In this document: positions 34,868-45,569 of the stretch, piece after piece
Position numbering within the stretch: the first letter of the stretch is position 1
How the letters are laid out: each line of letters begins with the position of its first letter
Assembly (NCBI GenBank): GCA_029216955.1
Contig: JANAVB010004046.1
Span: 1-64,000, forward strand
From: Iris pallida
Lineage: Eukaryota > Streptophyta > Magnoliopsida > Asparagales > Iridaceae
Length of the DNA stretch: 64,000 bases
Direction: 5' to 3'
The notes under the pieces: generated by a model
Database searches by the model: none
Told to the model about the DNA's origin: nothing
The model's input: only the letters and a program-made list of their open reading frames with translations
Position numbers and translations under genes: made by a program

Positions 34868-35929
34868 CGCTAGATGGTTTTGCCTCAAACTTTGTATGCA
34901 AGGTGACAGAGAGTGCCCCTTGGTGCTCACCAAGTTTCGTGTCATAAAATACTGTGTCGTGTCCTACAGGACACTCGAGTAGCAGGGGATTCCAGAATCC
35001 CTGCACTGTGTCAAAACATTAAGTTCGTATCCGATTTGGACACGAACAGCACGCAGATTTCAGCTCAGTCACAAGCAAAACAAAACCCTACATATAGGAC
35101 TACATATTAGTAAAATTAGTTTTTGAAAATATCAATAGAAATTCCATTGAGGCATTTCATCGAACACCTAGCTACATACACTGATATATGTCCGATACGG
35201 ACACAAAAATGACACAAAATCCTACCAAATTTCACCTACAGCTAGGGGACTCCTAGATCTATGCAACCATGCATAGAAATCAAGAAAATGAAGTGGTTTC
35301 AGGGGTTTACCAATTGAGTGTCAAACTCAAGAAAATGTCCCAAAATGAAGGATCCCACTTGCAACTCCCAAACCTCAAATCTCACCAAAGTTGAGATTAC
35401 ACACTACCAACAGTAAATAGGCATGGATTAGATCCTATTGCAAAAGACTAGGGTTAAAAAGGAAGAGAAATGAATAAAATAGGAAGAGTTAAAGAATGGA
35501 CAAACCTTTTTCTTGCCAAATATAGAAATGATGTAAAAAGATCAGGCAAGAACAATGAAAAGGCATTAAATAGGGGAGAATCCCTAGGGGGCCGGCCAAG
35601 AATGGAATATTAGGGTTAGGGTTGATGGCTAGTGGGCTTGGGCCAAGTTAGAATGCTAAATGGATCAATCTCTTAGTCAAAAACCATGCACCTAAAACAC
35701 TTAATCTCTTCATGCAACTAAGTCCAACAAGTCATCTTGGGTCGACTTAAGTTAGACTAGGGTCCCACCATGCTAACCAAGTCACCATAGTCAAAGTCAA
35801 CATCTAGGTTAGTCTCCAAAGGCTCAACTAGCAAGATTAAAAATAACAACCATCACTCCAACAATTCAAAATAAATCCAAAATTTTCAAAATTACCAAAA
35901 TACCCTTAAGCTAAAATGTGGTAGTGACA
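34868..35929 (-). repeat. Solo LTR D, right part
   Basis: Remainder of solo LTR D after element C: GTGTC/GACAC words, tccgatacggacac near 35191, a TATA-like site (35566-35572), the W-box module (35790-35801) and the end gtagtgaca, then the target duplication gtata. Confidence 0.9.
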
Positions 35930-35934
35930 GTATA

Positions 35935-36125
35935 CTGTTAGGATTATATACAAAACCACAACGGATTATAATGCATAACCATGTGTGGTTTCTAATAGAT
36001 ATAGATAATTCTAGTTGACACAATCATATCTAGTTTGTTATAACTAATTACAATAGATATAATTAACTACAACAAAATGATGGTTATATTTTAGACTTTA
36101 TACCTTACTTGTGTCCACATCTAGA
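35935..36125. other. Short unassigned segment
   Basis: AT-rich, begins ctgttaggattatatac. It is the host sequence of solo LTR D on this side and ends in the aga target duplication of the CACTA element. No gene is seen. Confidence 0.4.
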
Positions 36126-36145
36126 CACTACAAGAAAAAAATACC

Positions 36146-37203
36146 TTGTTATAACACTTGAAATGAAGCTATTACAACGGTTCGTATATAAGTGTTACAG
36201 AATTTCAACAATAGCACATAATATGACAGTTCTAAAGAGTTTTTGGCCTATTATAACGATTTATAGCGCTAAACGTTATATATTGTTCATACATATATAA
36301 CTCTTTTACACACAAATGCTATAAAAAGTGGTAAAAAAAATTAAAATGCCCGCTGAAACCCGATCCCATATCAAAACCCTTCGTCCCTCTTTTTTTTTTC
36401 CTCTCTCTCTTATTTTCTTTCTCAGCTCTCCTCTCTACCCACTCATCTCTCTCTTTTCTTCTTTAGTTAGATCTCCTCCCCCATCACTCTCATTAAACCC
36501 TAACCCTAAAATTTTGTTGATGATCTCGACATGATGATGATGGAGAAGGGAGAGGACGTCGGAGATCACCACAGCCAACCTCCTAACGACGTCGAGCTCC
36601 TCCTCGATCTCGTCATCTTCCGACGAAGCAGCGAAGCCAGAGGCGACCGCAGCGGAGGAGGAAGCCGACTACAGAGCTAACAGCTAAAGAAATTTGTGAA
36701 AGCCCTAATTTCTGAAATAGCCAACTGAAGGTGCTTGCCCACGAGTTCAGTCGGTTCTCGGTGGGAGCCGACAACCGGAGAACTATATGAAAGCCCTAAT
36801 TTCTAGAAGGACCAGCTAAAGGTCCTCGCCCACGAGTTCAGCAGTTCCTCGGAGGGAGGGATTTCGATGAGGCACCACCCGAAAACTCGAGGCAAGGTGA
36901 GTTTTTGAACCCCGGTGGAATGGGCTTTAGAGCTCGCGTCGGATGATAAAATTTGTTGGAATTTTGGTACTTTTGAAGAATTATGGGCTTCTTGAGTCAG
37001 ATCATGTAGACGAAGTGGATTTTCGTAATGGAAAGTGCAGTTCAGGGCTGGGAATTTGATTTTTCAGGGTCTAGCAATTGATCTTTGCGATGGAGCGATT
37101 AGGGTCCCGAGGACCATGCTTCCTTAAGCAGGGAACTAGTTTTCCTGATTCTCCAGTTCCTGGACGAGGAGAAGTTCAAGGGCATGGTTCACATGCTTTC
37201 TTA
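36146..37203 (+). other. CACTA left interior, promoter/5'-exon-like sequence
   Basis: A pyrimidine-rich leader (36370-36470) is followed by a serine-rich coding-like stretch (about 36570-36690, SSSSSISSSSDEAAKPEATA). This could be a plastid transit region of the gene that gave the CAAD exon, but that is a guess. Direct repeats follow: gccctaatttct... at about 36700 and 36791 (roughly 70 bases each), and a 24-base repeat around ttaagcagggaactag at about 37122 and 37201. Confidence 0.4.
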
Positions 37204-37393
37204 AGCAGGGAACTAGCCAGTGGCGACAATGACAATATTGTCCATATATAGGACCTATCGATGGCCTCGTTCTGCTCCAAAAACCATTAGATCTATAGGT
37301 TCACTGATCATAAGGGAGGTAGCGTCAGGGCCCTTGTCTGGTGCCCTTAAGGAGAAACTTGTTGGCGACCGGTGGGGTTGAAATTGACGGATA
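37204..37393 (+). pseudogene. Captured fragment of CDC20 (APC/C activator) WD40 region
   Basis: Translates as ELASGDNDNIVHI-stop-DLSMAS, then DHKGGSVRALVWCP and, after a frameshift, RRNLLATGGVEIDG. Plant CDC20 proteins have the pattern LASGGNDN..HIWDRSMAS, H..AV.A.AWCPFQ.NLLA.GGG at the same spacing. The tryptophan of HIW is now a stop. CDC20 binds substrates of the anaphase-promoting complex; this fragment cannot function. It is a captured piece, not a gene. Confidence 0.8.
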
Positions 37394-37485
37394 GCTTTTG
37401 TGATTTCTCTAACCTTCAGCTAGCCTTTATGATAATTCCAACTATTAATCAAAATGGATGACTTGATGAATTGATCTACGAGTAG

Positions 37486-37611
37486 ATTGTCCGTGCACTT
37501 GAAGGCGAAGGGACTCTAGACGACCTGTATGATGGAGGAATTAAGCCTGGGCAGAGCATGTTCTTCAGGTCCGACTTGGACTGTAATATGGATCATACAG
37601 TGACAATTGCA
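37486..37611 (+). pseudogene. Captured 3' fragment of a PERK-type receptor kinase
   Basis: Encodes IVRALEGEGTLDDLYDGG followed by IKPGQSMFF and RSDLDCNMD. Proline-rich extensin-like receptor kinases end their kinase domain with QIVRALEG, then a DL..G..PGQS segment. The codon before I is TAG where the family has CAG (Q). The fragment covers only the tail of the kinase domain. Confidence 0.7.
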
Positions 37612-38986
37612 TTTCTTTATCTTTCATGTTTCCTTTTTTCATGAAGTTGTTCATAGGGTATGTCATTTTGTTGTTTCTAATTCAGACTTGAGCCATTTGT
37701 TAATTTTGTCAAAGAATGTAAAATCGATGAGTTTAGCTTTAAGCAAAAGTGGGGAAAAATATGACATTTGAAGGACTTGAATGGTAACTTTTTTAATTGA
37801 GTAGATAAGTTAGTTTATGTTTATATAGGTCATCTAGTAGTGGACATGATAGGTTAGTTGCATCTTTCATATTGTAGTTTATGTTCTTAAACTAATCTTA
37901 TCAGGTTATACCCTGGTTATCCTAGTCAGATTAGGTTACTGCTTGTGTATAATTTTTATGATTGACTCTATCTTTATGATTTGTAATTTCTAATAGGTTT
38001 TTCATGCACATCCAATTCTTGTTTCATTTTCTATAGTTTAATGTTCTTATGAAACAAGTATAAGTCAAGAAGTTGATATTTTTCAATTGTTTTTACTAAT
38101 TCCCCTTCCTTTATAGTTGCCTCTATTTTTACTTGGAACTTAACAATTGGGTTATATTTTTTCCTTGCACCTGAAAGGACAAGTTTATCACCTTCTACTC
38201 TTACAGATGACTAAGGTCACAAGCGAGAAAAAATAATAAAAAGCTAATATGTCACAGTAGCAGTTCACACCTTTTTGGAATTTAATAGCAAAATACTGAA
38301 ATCCAGGAAATATGTTTAGAGGCAATGGAACATAGAGGTCTCAATTTACTGTGACAAGGAAAGAAATGAACACTGGTATAGCTTTTAAGCTATATAGTAT
38401 TTATTAGTTACAAAATCAATGTCAAAATCCTTTTCGTTTTCTGTAATCAATCTTTGCTCAAAATAACTAATGATGCAAAAATGAATTACAAAACATCATT
38501 CGATCATAAATGGTTCAGTAGGTTAACTGATTGAGTACATCTGCAAGATGTTACTTTGAAAACAACATTTTGGAACTTGCTTTGTATGTTTCACTTGGTA
38601 ACTGATGTCATGTTAGGGGTTGCACTATATACCAATAGTCTGGAGGAAACATTGAGATCCTACATGTCAAAGTCTTCATGTCCAGGTGTCTGATTTTTTT
38701 GTGAATTAACTTGATTGTGTTACTACCTTAGTTGGAGACTAACTATATTAGAAACTCCAGGGTTCTGAATGTAGCCTTCCAAGGAGTATCAGATGCTCCA
38801 TAGAGTGTCTTCTATGACTTGGTTAAAGCTTCATGAACTTGTTCACATCATTTTCTACGGTTTAATGTGCTTCTTGGATTGCCATAGGTAATAACTTAGT
38901 TAAAGCTTCATGAACTCGACTTTTCAGTTAATTTTATTCTTTTACTATATATTTTACTAAGACTATTTTCTTCTGTTCTTTAACAG

Positions 38987-39062
38987 CTTCTGGATACCAT
39001 GGAGTTGGTGGGGCGCCTTGGATACACTGGATGGTTTGTGTACCGCTATCTATTTTTCCAAG
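38987..39062 (+). pseudogene. Captured exon of a CURT1-like (CAAD domain) thylakoid protein gene
   Basis: A 76-base exon bounded by an acag acceptor and a gtaaaa donor. It encodes LDTMELVGRLGYTGWFVYRYLFFQ in frame, matching the second transmembrane helix region of plant CURVATURE THYLAKOID1/CAAD proteins (ELVG.GYTGWF.YRYL.F). The residue R after G is an addition relative to the family. The following intron is interrupted 24 bases later by the copia element. Confidence 0.75.
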
Positions 39063-39090
39063 GTAAAACCACATGATTATTCAAATTTCA

Positions 39091-39747
39091 TGTTAGAGTT
39101 TTGGTTTTTCCTTTAGAAAACTTTAGTCCCACATCGGAAAAAATAAAGAGATTGTATCTCTATATATTAGCTTTGCTATTATTGGAGATGCACATGTGGT
39201 GTGGAGGTGCACATGGGTTTGCCATGTGGGGTTATTTTTCTAATAAGAAAAAGGCTAAAATCAATAATTAAAGCATTCATGCTTTTTTGCTCTTGGAAAA
39301 TTTATTTCCATGGGAGCTAAGCCCCGTAGGGGCTTAGCGACTCGGACTCGGACTCGAACTCGGGCTCATGGGCTCATGAGGCGTAATGTGGCATTTTGTT
39401 GGCGCACTTTGCACTTAGCACGTCAGCATCGTCGTCAAGTTCTTCGACGAACTTGCTGGTTCCTGGAAGCTGTTCGTGTAGGGCGAATAAAGCTTTGAGC
39501 AACGATGATTATTCACCCCAGCAGGAGTTCTTCTATCTTTCTCCAGTCGCCTTCTTCGTTGCTGCCAGTAATCCTGATTGTATCTTCTTTTTAGAAGTAC
39601 TACGATCTGATTGCTGTTGGTTACGAATTTTTTTTAGATTCTCGTAATTCAGAATCACCTTCCTTGAAGTGTTGATTTAAAACATTGTTTTTACAATTGT
39701 TTCATTTTCTCAGTTTTCCATCGAAAAATTGTGCCCCGACAATAACA
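39091..39747 (+). repeat. 5' LTR of copia element G, internally deleted
   Basis: 657 bases, against 1326 in the 3' copy. About 0.67 kb is missing after cagcatcgtcg (near 39435), including the TTGCGC array and the TATA box of the 3' copy. A polyadenylation signal AATAAA is retained near 39487. The sequence following the LTR, atctcaaagc, is at best a degenerate primer site. Confidence 0.92.
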
Positions 39748-39766
39748 ATCTCAAAGCTTTATTGCT

Positions 39767-42700
39767 ATGATGGAAAACTTTAATGTTTCACTCCTCAATA
39801 CTGACTTTTGTATGTTAGAAAAATTTGATGGAGAGCATTATCAAGTTTGGAAGAGGAAGGTTTATCTCACTCTTCAACTCAGAGACGTTGATCACGTGTT
39901 TCTTGAAGAGGAACCTACTGTTCCAGATACTGGGTCTGCTGCTGCAATTACTGCGGCTACTAAACTACAGACCAAGTGGAGAAGGGAGAATAGCATTTGC
40001 AGGTTGCTTATCCTGAATGCTATGGAGGATTCTCTAGCAGAATCCTACAGTAAGAAACCAATTGCCAGAGACATATGGGAGTCTCTGGAGAAACTATACG
40101 AAGAAGACAAGAACAGGAGCAAGATATTTGTGGTTGAAAAATATCACAAATGGCTCTTTGAAGACGAAAAGTCTATGCTGCCGCAGGTGAAGGAGTTCCT
40201 GAAACTGCGACAGAAGCTGGAAGACGAGGTGATGCCCCTCTCCGACAAGTTTGTTGTTGGAGGGATTGTCTCAAAGCTCCCCGCTGGGTGGAGCAAGTTC
40301 TATGCAAACATGCATAGGAAGAAGCTTGAGATCAGCCTTGAAGATCTCTTGCATGAAATCTATGTTGAGGACCAAATACGGGCTCAACTGAAGGTGGACA
40401 CATTGTCCAAGCAATTGGCTAACGCTAATCTGGTTCATACCAAGGAACCAAGGGAAAAGCAGGCGGCTTCCCACTGCAAGAAGAAGGATCCTGACAATCT
40501 AAAAGTCAAGGGAACTTCTATCAAGAAAAAGAAGCCAAAGTCTCAAATGCCTTACTTCAAGTGTGGCAAAAAGGGCCACTTCAAGAATGAATGTAAAGCA
40601 AAGACCAAGCAATCAGAGCAAGGAGAGCCTAGTATGGTATCTATGATCACTGACGTTGTTGCTATGATTGCGCAGGTTGATGCGATAAGGACTGACTCTG
40701 ACTGGTGGGTAGACACTGGAGCCTCCTGCCATGTCTGCTCCAGTAAGGAGTGGTTCACCACCTATACACCTACTTCTGAAGTGGTTATGATGGCGAACCA
40801 GGCACAAGCTGAAGTGCTCGGGATCGGGACGGTGGTGTTGAAGCTGACTTCGGGAAAGTCTCTGATGCTTCAAGACATAAAGCACGTACCTGCTATCGCC
40901 AAGAACCTGATCTCAGGAGGCCTACTCTGTAAAGCAGGCCTCAGGATGGACATCATTGCTAGCCAGATGGTGATGTCTATCAAGGGAACATATTTCGGGA
41001 AAGCTTTTTATATCGAAGGAATGTTCAAATTTCAACTTGTAAATCAGTCCAATGTAATTAATGTGATTAATAAAATCACTCCATCTGCTTATACTCTTGA
41101 GTTGTGGCATAATAGGCTAGGACGTGTTCATTGTAAACGAATAAACAGAATGTCTAGTCTAGGACTTATCTCCAAGTGTGGTGGTAAGGTAGAGAAATGT
41201 GAAGTTTGTGGTCAAACAAAGATCACAAGGAAACCCTTTCCTCGGGTTAATCGAAGTACAGATCTTCTGGAGTTGGTACACTCCGATATCTGTGATTTCA
41301 AACAGTTCTCTACAAAGGCCGGGATGAAGTATTTCATAACCTTCATCGATGACTTCTCAAAGTATGCGTCCGTTTACTTGCTGAAGGCTAAAGACGAAGC
41401 ATTCGAGAAGTTAAAGGAGTTCAGAGTCGAAGCTGAGCGACAGACTGGACAACAACTCAAAAGGATAAGAAGTGATCGAAGTGGGGAGTACAGGTCTCAT
41501 GAATTCGCATCGTTCTGCAAAGAACATAGAATTGTCAATGAGACTACGGCTCCGTACTCTCCTCAATCAAATGGAGTAGCAGAGAGGAAGAACAGAACGT
41601 TAACAGAAATGATTAACTCAATACTGTTGACTGTGGGTCTTCCTAAGTGCTACTGGGGAGAAGCTGCATTGACGGCCACTTTTATTCTAAATAGAGTACC
41701 TCATGCAACTTCAGACGTTACTCCTCATGAACTCTGGTTCAAGGTCAGACCTAACTTGAATTTCATTCGAGTGTGGGGGTGTCTGGTATATGTCAAGCTT
41801 CCAGATCTGAAGATTCAGAAGCTTGGGACAAGGACTACTAAGACGATCTTCTTGGGGTATGCCGAGAAGAGTGATGCTCGGAGATTTCTTGATATTGAGT
41901 CAAATCATATCATTGAATCTCGCGACGTAGAATATTTTGAAGACAAATTTGCAAGGCACAATAATATTGTTCTTGCGGATGTACCGGAGAACAGTGAGGG
42001 TGCGCAGGAAACTGAAGTCTTCAATGAAGATATGGTCCAAGAAGATGTTGAAACAACGGTTGAACCAGATCTCGCTGAGCCGTCAACGAAGCGAGTGAGG
42101 AGGCCGAAGGACTTCGGAAATGACTTTGTCACCTATCATGTGGAAGCAGATCCGCTTACCTATGATGAGGCGATGAAGACCAGAGACGCAGTTTTCTGGA
42201 AGGAGGAGATTGATAATGAATTTGATTCTATCACCTCAAATAACACTTGGATGTTGGTTGATCTTCCTGAAGGAGCGAAACCCATCGGATGCAAATAGAT
42301 CTTCAAGAAGAAGATGAAAGCAGACGGAACCATTGACAAGTTTAAGGCTAGGTTGGTAGCCAAAGGGTTTTCTCAGAAGCAGGGGATTGACTATTTTGAC
42401 ACGTATGCTCCAGTAGCCCGGATGACCACCATCAGAATGTTGATTGCTCTCGCAGCAATACATAAGATGGTGATACATCAGATGGATGTAAAAACGGCTT
42501 TCCTAAATGGCGAGCTGACCGAAGAGATTTACATACAACAGCCAGAGGGATTTGTCATCAGGGGTCTTGAAGACAAAGTCTGCAAGTTGGTGAAATCTTT
42601 GTACGGTCTTAAACAGGCTCCCAAGATGTGGCATGAGAAATTTGACAAAGTTATAAGGTCAAATGGCTACATAGTCAGCGATACGGATAAGTGTGTTTAC

Positions 42701-43683
42701 ACGAAGTTCGCTGATGGAAGAGATGTGATCGTTTGTCTGTACGTGGACGACATACTTATCCTGGGTACGGATATTAGCTGTCACGGAGACAAAGAAATTT
42801 ATCTCAAGCAAGTTCAGTATGAAGGACTTGGGGGAAGCTGATGTGATCTTCGGGATCAAGACCATCCGGACAGACACTGGACTAGCGCTGTCACAGTCTC
42901 ATTATATTGAGAATGATCACTCGTTATGGGTATCGGGATCTTTCAGGGATCGATACGCCGTACAGGTGTGATCTGAAGCTGAAGCCTAATTCAGGGGAAA
43001 GCGTCAGGCAGCTGGAGTATGCAAGCGTAATCAGAAGTTTGATGTATGCTACTACTGCCACAAGGCCTGACATAGCTTTTGTCGTGGGAATGCTGAGTCG
43101 TTTCACGAGCAACCCAGGTGCTGAACACTGGAAAGCTATGAAACGGGTTATGAGATATTTCAAGAAGACTCAGACATATACACTGTACTACAGCGGAGAT
43201 CCGCCGGTAGTGGAAGGCTTCATTTATGTCAGCTGGTGCTCAGAGGTGGAGAGCGAGAGGTCCACAGGTGGATTCATTTTCACAATGGATGGAGCTGCTA
43301 TATCGTGGAAATCGAAGAAGCAGACTATGCTCTTGCGATCATCCATGGAATCTGAGTTCTTTGCACTTGATACCGCAGTCGAGGAAGCAGAATGGCTTCG
43401 GGAGCTCATGTATGATCTTCTAGTGGTTGGGGCGCAAATACCGACGATACCGATATATTGCGACAACCAGGCGACTGCGGCAGTGGCATCAAATGACCTC
43501 TTCAACGAGAAGAAGAGGACTGTGCGGTTGGAGCACAGGGCAGTACACGATCTTATCGAGAGAGGTGTTATTGCAGTGATTGATGTTCAGAGTCAGGAGA
43601 ACCTGGCGGATCCGTTCACCAAGGGCCTCAAGCGCCAGCTGGTCGATGACACAGTTTGTAAAATGGGCTTGAAGGCATTCTGA
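39767..43683 (+). pseudogene. Copia gag-pol polyprotein, one stop and two frameshifts
   Basis: 843 codons are open to 42298. They hold a gag (UBN2-type) domain, a zinc knuckle (FKCGKKGHFKNEC, with the first cysteine replaced by tyrosine), protease WWVDTGASCHVC, integrase HHCC (LWHNRLGRVH to CEVCGQTK) and a DDE core (HSDICDF, IRSDRSGEYRS, YSPQSNGVAERKNRTL). A TAG at 42296-42298 replaces the W of CKWIFKKK; RT continues in the same frame (DVKTAFLNGEL, YVDDILIL). A frameshift near 42778 and another near 42912 lead to the final frame with RNase H (CDNQATAAVASND, LADPFTKGL), ending at 43683. Few lesions, so recently active. Confidence 0.93.
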
Positions 43684-43920
43684 TATTGTATTATTGTATT
43701 CCTACCATAAAGTTTTATGCTATTAATTCAAAGATTTATCTACTAGGCATCTAGCTTTTGGTTCAAGGGAGGACCACTAATCGGAAGAATATCAGGAACT
43801 GTGGGTACATGTTCTATTGGGCATGGAGAGGTTACGGACCTATAACCACTGTTGTCTACTGTTGTTTTCTGTAGAAAACGGTTCCTGTGGAAAGGTTGGC
43901 TTAATTGCCTTAATGAGTTC
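43684..43920. other. Copia 3' untranslated region before the hairpin array
   Basis: Non-coding, directly after the RNase H stop; no motif identified. Confidence 0.6.
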
Positions 43921-44457
43921 TCAGGCAGAGTGAATGCCTGGTGTGCTTTACAGGAAGCACGGTAGAGCAGCACTACAAGGAGTGAAACTCCATGCTACAG
44001 TAGGGTGACTCCACAATGAGGTTCCTATATGTGGGGTACTACCCAGGAATAGGATAAAGCCTCGGCTTTGCAGGCCAAGTCACAGCGGCGTAGCACCGCA
44101 AATAGGCAGTTAGCCTAATGCTGTATGTTAAAATAAAGAGGGGTGTAGTCAGCACTACAAAGAGGAGGAGTTCCTCATGTTACAGTGGCACGACACCACG
44201 ATGAGGTACCCGATTATGAATAAAGCCTCGGCCTTGCAAGCCATGTCGTTGCGGCGTAACACCGCAAGGGAGCCTAAGGCTTCATGCTGGGTAGTTTGGC
44301 ACTACAAAGAGGCAGTTGCCTCATGCTACAGTAGTTTGACACTACAAAGGTTCCCAGATATGGGGTGATTCCTAGGGAGGGATAATGCCTTGGCTTCGGG
44401 CCATGTCATAGCGGCGTAGCACCGCAAGGAAAGCGCAAAGCGCTTCATGCCATGTCT
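43921..44457 (+). repeat. Reiterated hairpin array behind copia pol
   Basis: Two leading hairpins (43922-43940, 43943-43960) are followed by three units of about 150-180 bases. Each unit has CACTACAA, hairpin alpha, CATG.TACAG, an AAAGCC..GGC hairpin, GCGGCGTA.CACCGC, CGCAA, hairpin beta and ATGC. Alpha stems are GGAGT/ACTCC (43979), GAGGA/TCCTC (44162) and GAGGCA/TGCCTC (44309). Beta stems are TAGGC/GCCTA (44103), AGCC/GGCT (44271) and AAGCGC/GCGCTT (44431). Pairing is kept while sequence changes, which points to an RNA or DNA structure under selection. Confidence 0.8.
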
Positions 44458-44784
44458 CTTTATAATGAACTCATCTATAGTGTATGGACAAAGAGATCTC
44501 ATGCCGTCTCTTGAGGGTAAACTTGTAGACGTCCAAAATTATACACTGAAACCAGGCTGGCACAGGGCCTTTATTGTGTAGCCAGAAGCACATGTAACTA
44601 CATTATGTGAGTGGAAAAAATTTCAGCTATGATGCAAAATTCAAGGCTTAGTCCATTCTTATATTATAGTCTGATTTTTTATCCATGCGGGAAGATTCAA
44701 GTCCTCAGCGACATCTCTCCTAATGCATGATGGACAGTTACTGTGGGGAACACTTATACCCATATATAGAGATATGTGGGGAAT
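44458..44784. other. Copia region before the 3' LTR
   Basis: Non-coding. Purine-rich gatatgtgggga just before 44785 is the best polypurine tract candidate. Confidence 0.5.
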
Positions 44785-45145
44785 TATTGGAGTTTTGGTT
44801 TTTCCTTTAGAAAACTTTAGTCCCACATCGGAAAAAACAAAGATTGTATCTCTATATATTAGCTTTGCTATTATTGGAGATGCACATGTGGTGTGGAGGT
44901 GCATATGGGTTTGCCATGTGGGGTTATTTTTCTAATGGAAAAAAGGCTAAAATCAACAATTAAAGCATTCATGCTTTTTGCTCTTGGAAAATTTATTTCC
45001 ATGGGAGCTAAGCCCCGTAGGGGTTTAGCGACTCGGACTCGGACTCGGACTCGGGCTCATGGGCTCATGAGGCGTAATGTGGCATTTTGTTGGTGCACTT
45101 TGCACTTAGCACGTCAGCATCGTCGCTAGGCGCATAGTGCACTTT

Positions 45146-45430
45146 AGTTGCGCTCGTTGCACGAGCCACTTGCGCTGCCACGTTGCTTAAGCCCAGTTGC
45201 GCTGCCCAGGTGCGCATGCCCAGTTGCGCTGTCCAGGTGCGCACCCAGGTTGCGCTCAGGTTGCGCTGGGTTGCGCTAAGTTGCGCGGGTTGCTCGGGTT
45301 GCGCTGACTTGCGCAGGTTGCTCGAGTTGCGCGGGCGAGCTGGTTGCGCTGCGTGCGCTGTGTGCGCAGTGCGTACAGTGCGCGCAGTGTGCGCAGTTCA
45401 GTGTGCACTCTGTCGCGCAGAGTGCAAAGA
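45146..45430 (+). repeat. TTGCGC / GTGCGC low-complexity array in copia U3
   Basis: More than twenty occurrences of GTTGCGC, GGTGCGC or GTGCGCAG with irregular 8-14-base spacing, upstream of the TATA box. It is absent from the 5' LTR. Confidence 0.9.
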
Positions 45431-45562
45431 GCGCGGGGTGTGCGTAGTTGGCGCAACTTGCAGCAGAACGTGCGTTTGCACGTTCTGGACGGTTGCTACA
45501 TGTTCGGGGTGGTTTTTACCACGTCCCTAACTTTGTGGCAACCGAACAGTTGCTGCAGGGCC

Positions 45563-45569
45563 TATATAA
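45563..45569 (+). promoter_or_regulatory. TATA box of copia 3' LTR
   Basis: ggcctatataaggcatcc is a strong plant TATA box, followed after about 15 bases by a CTCTCTCTC tract typical of plant transcription starts. It is missing from the 5' LTR because of the deletion. Confidence 0.7.

Noticed and set aside
37486..37611. Functional kinase gene
   Set aside because: Only the tail of a PERK-like domain is present, preceded by a stop, inside a transposon.
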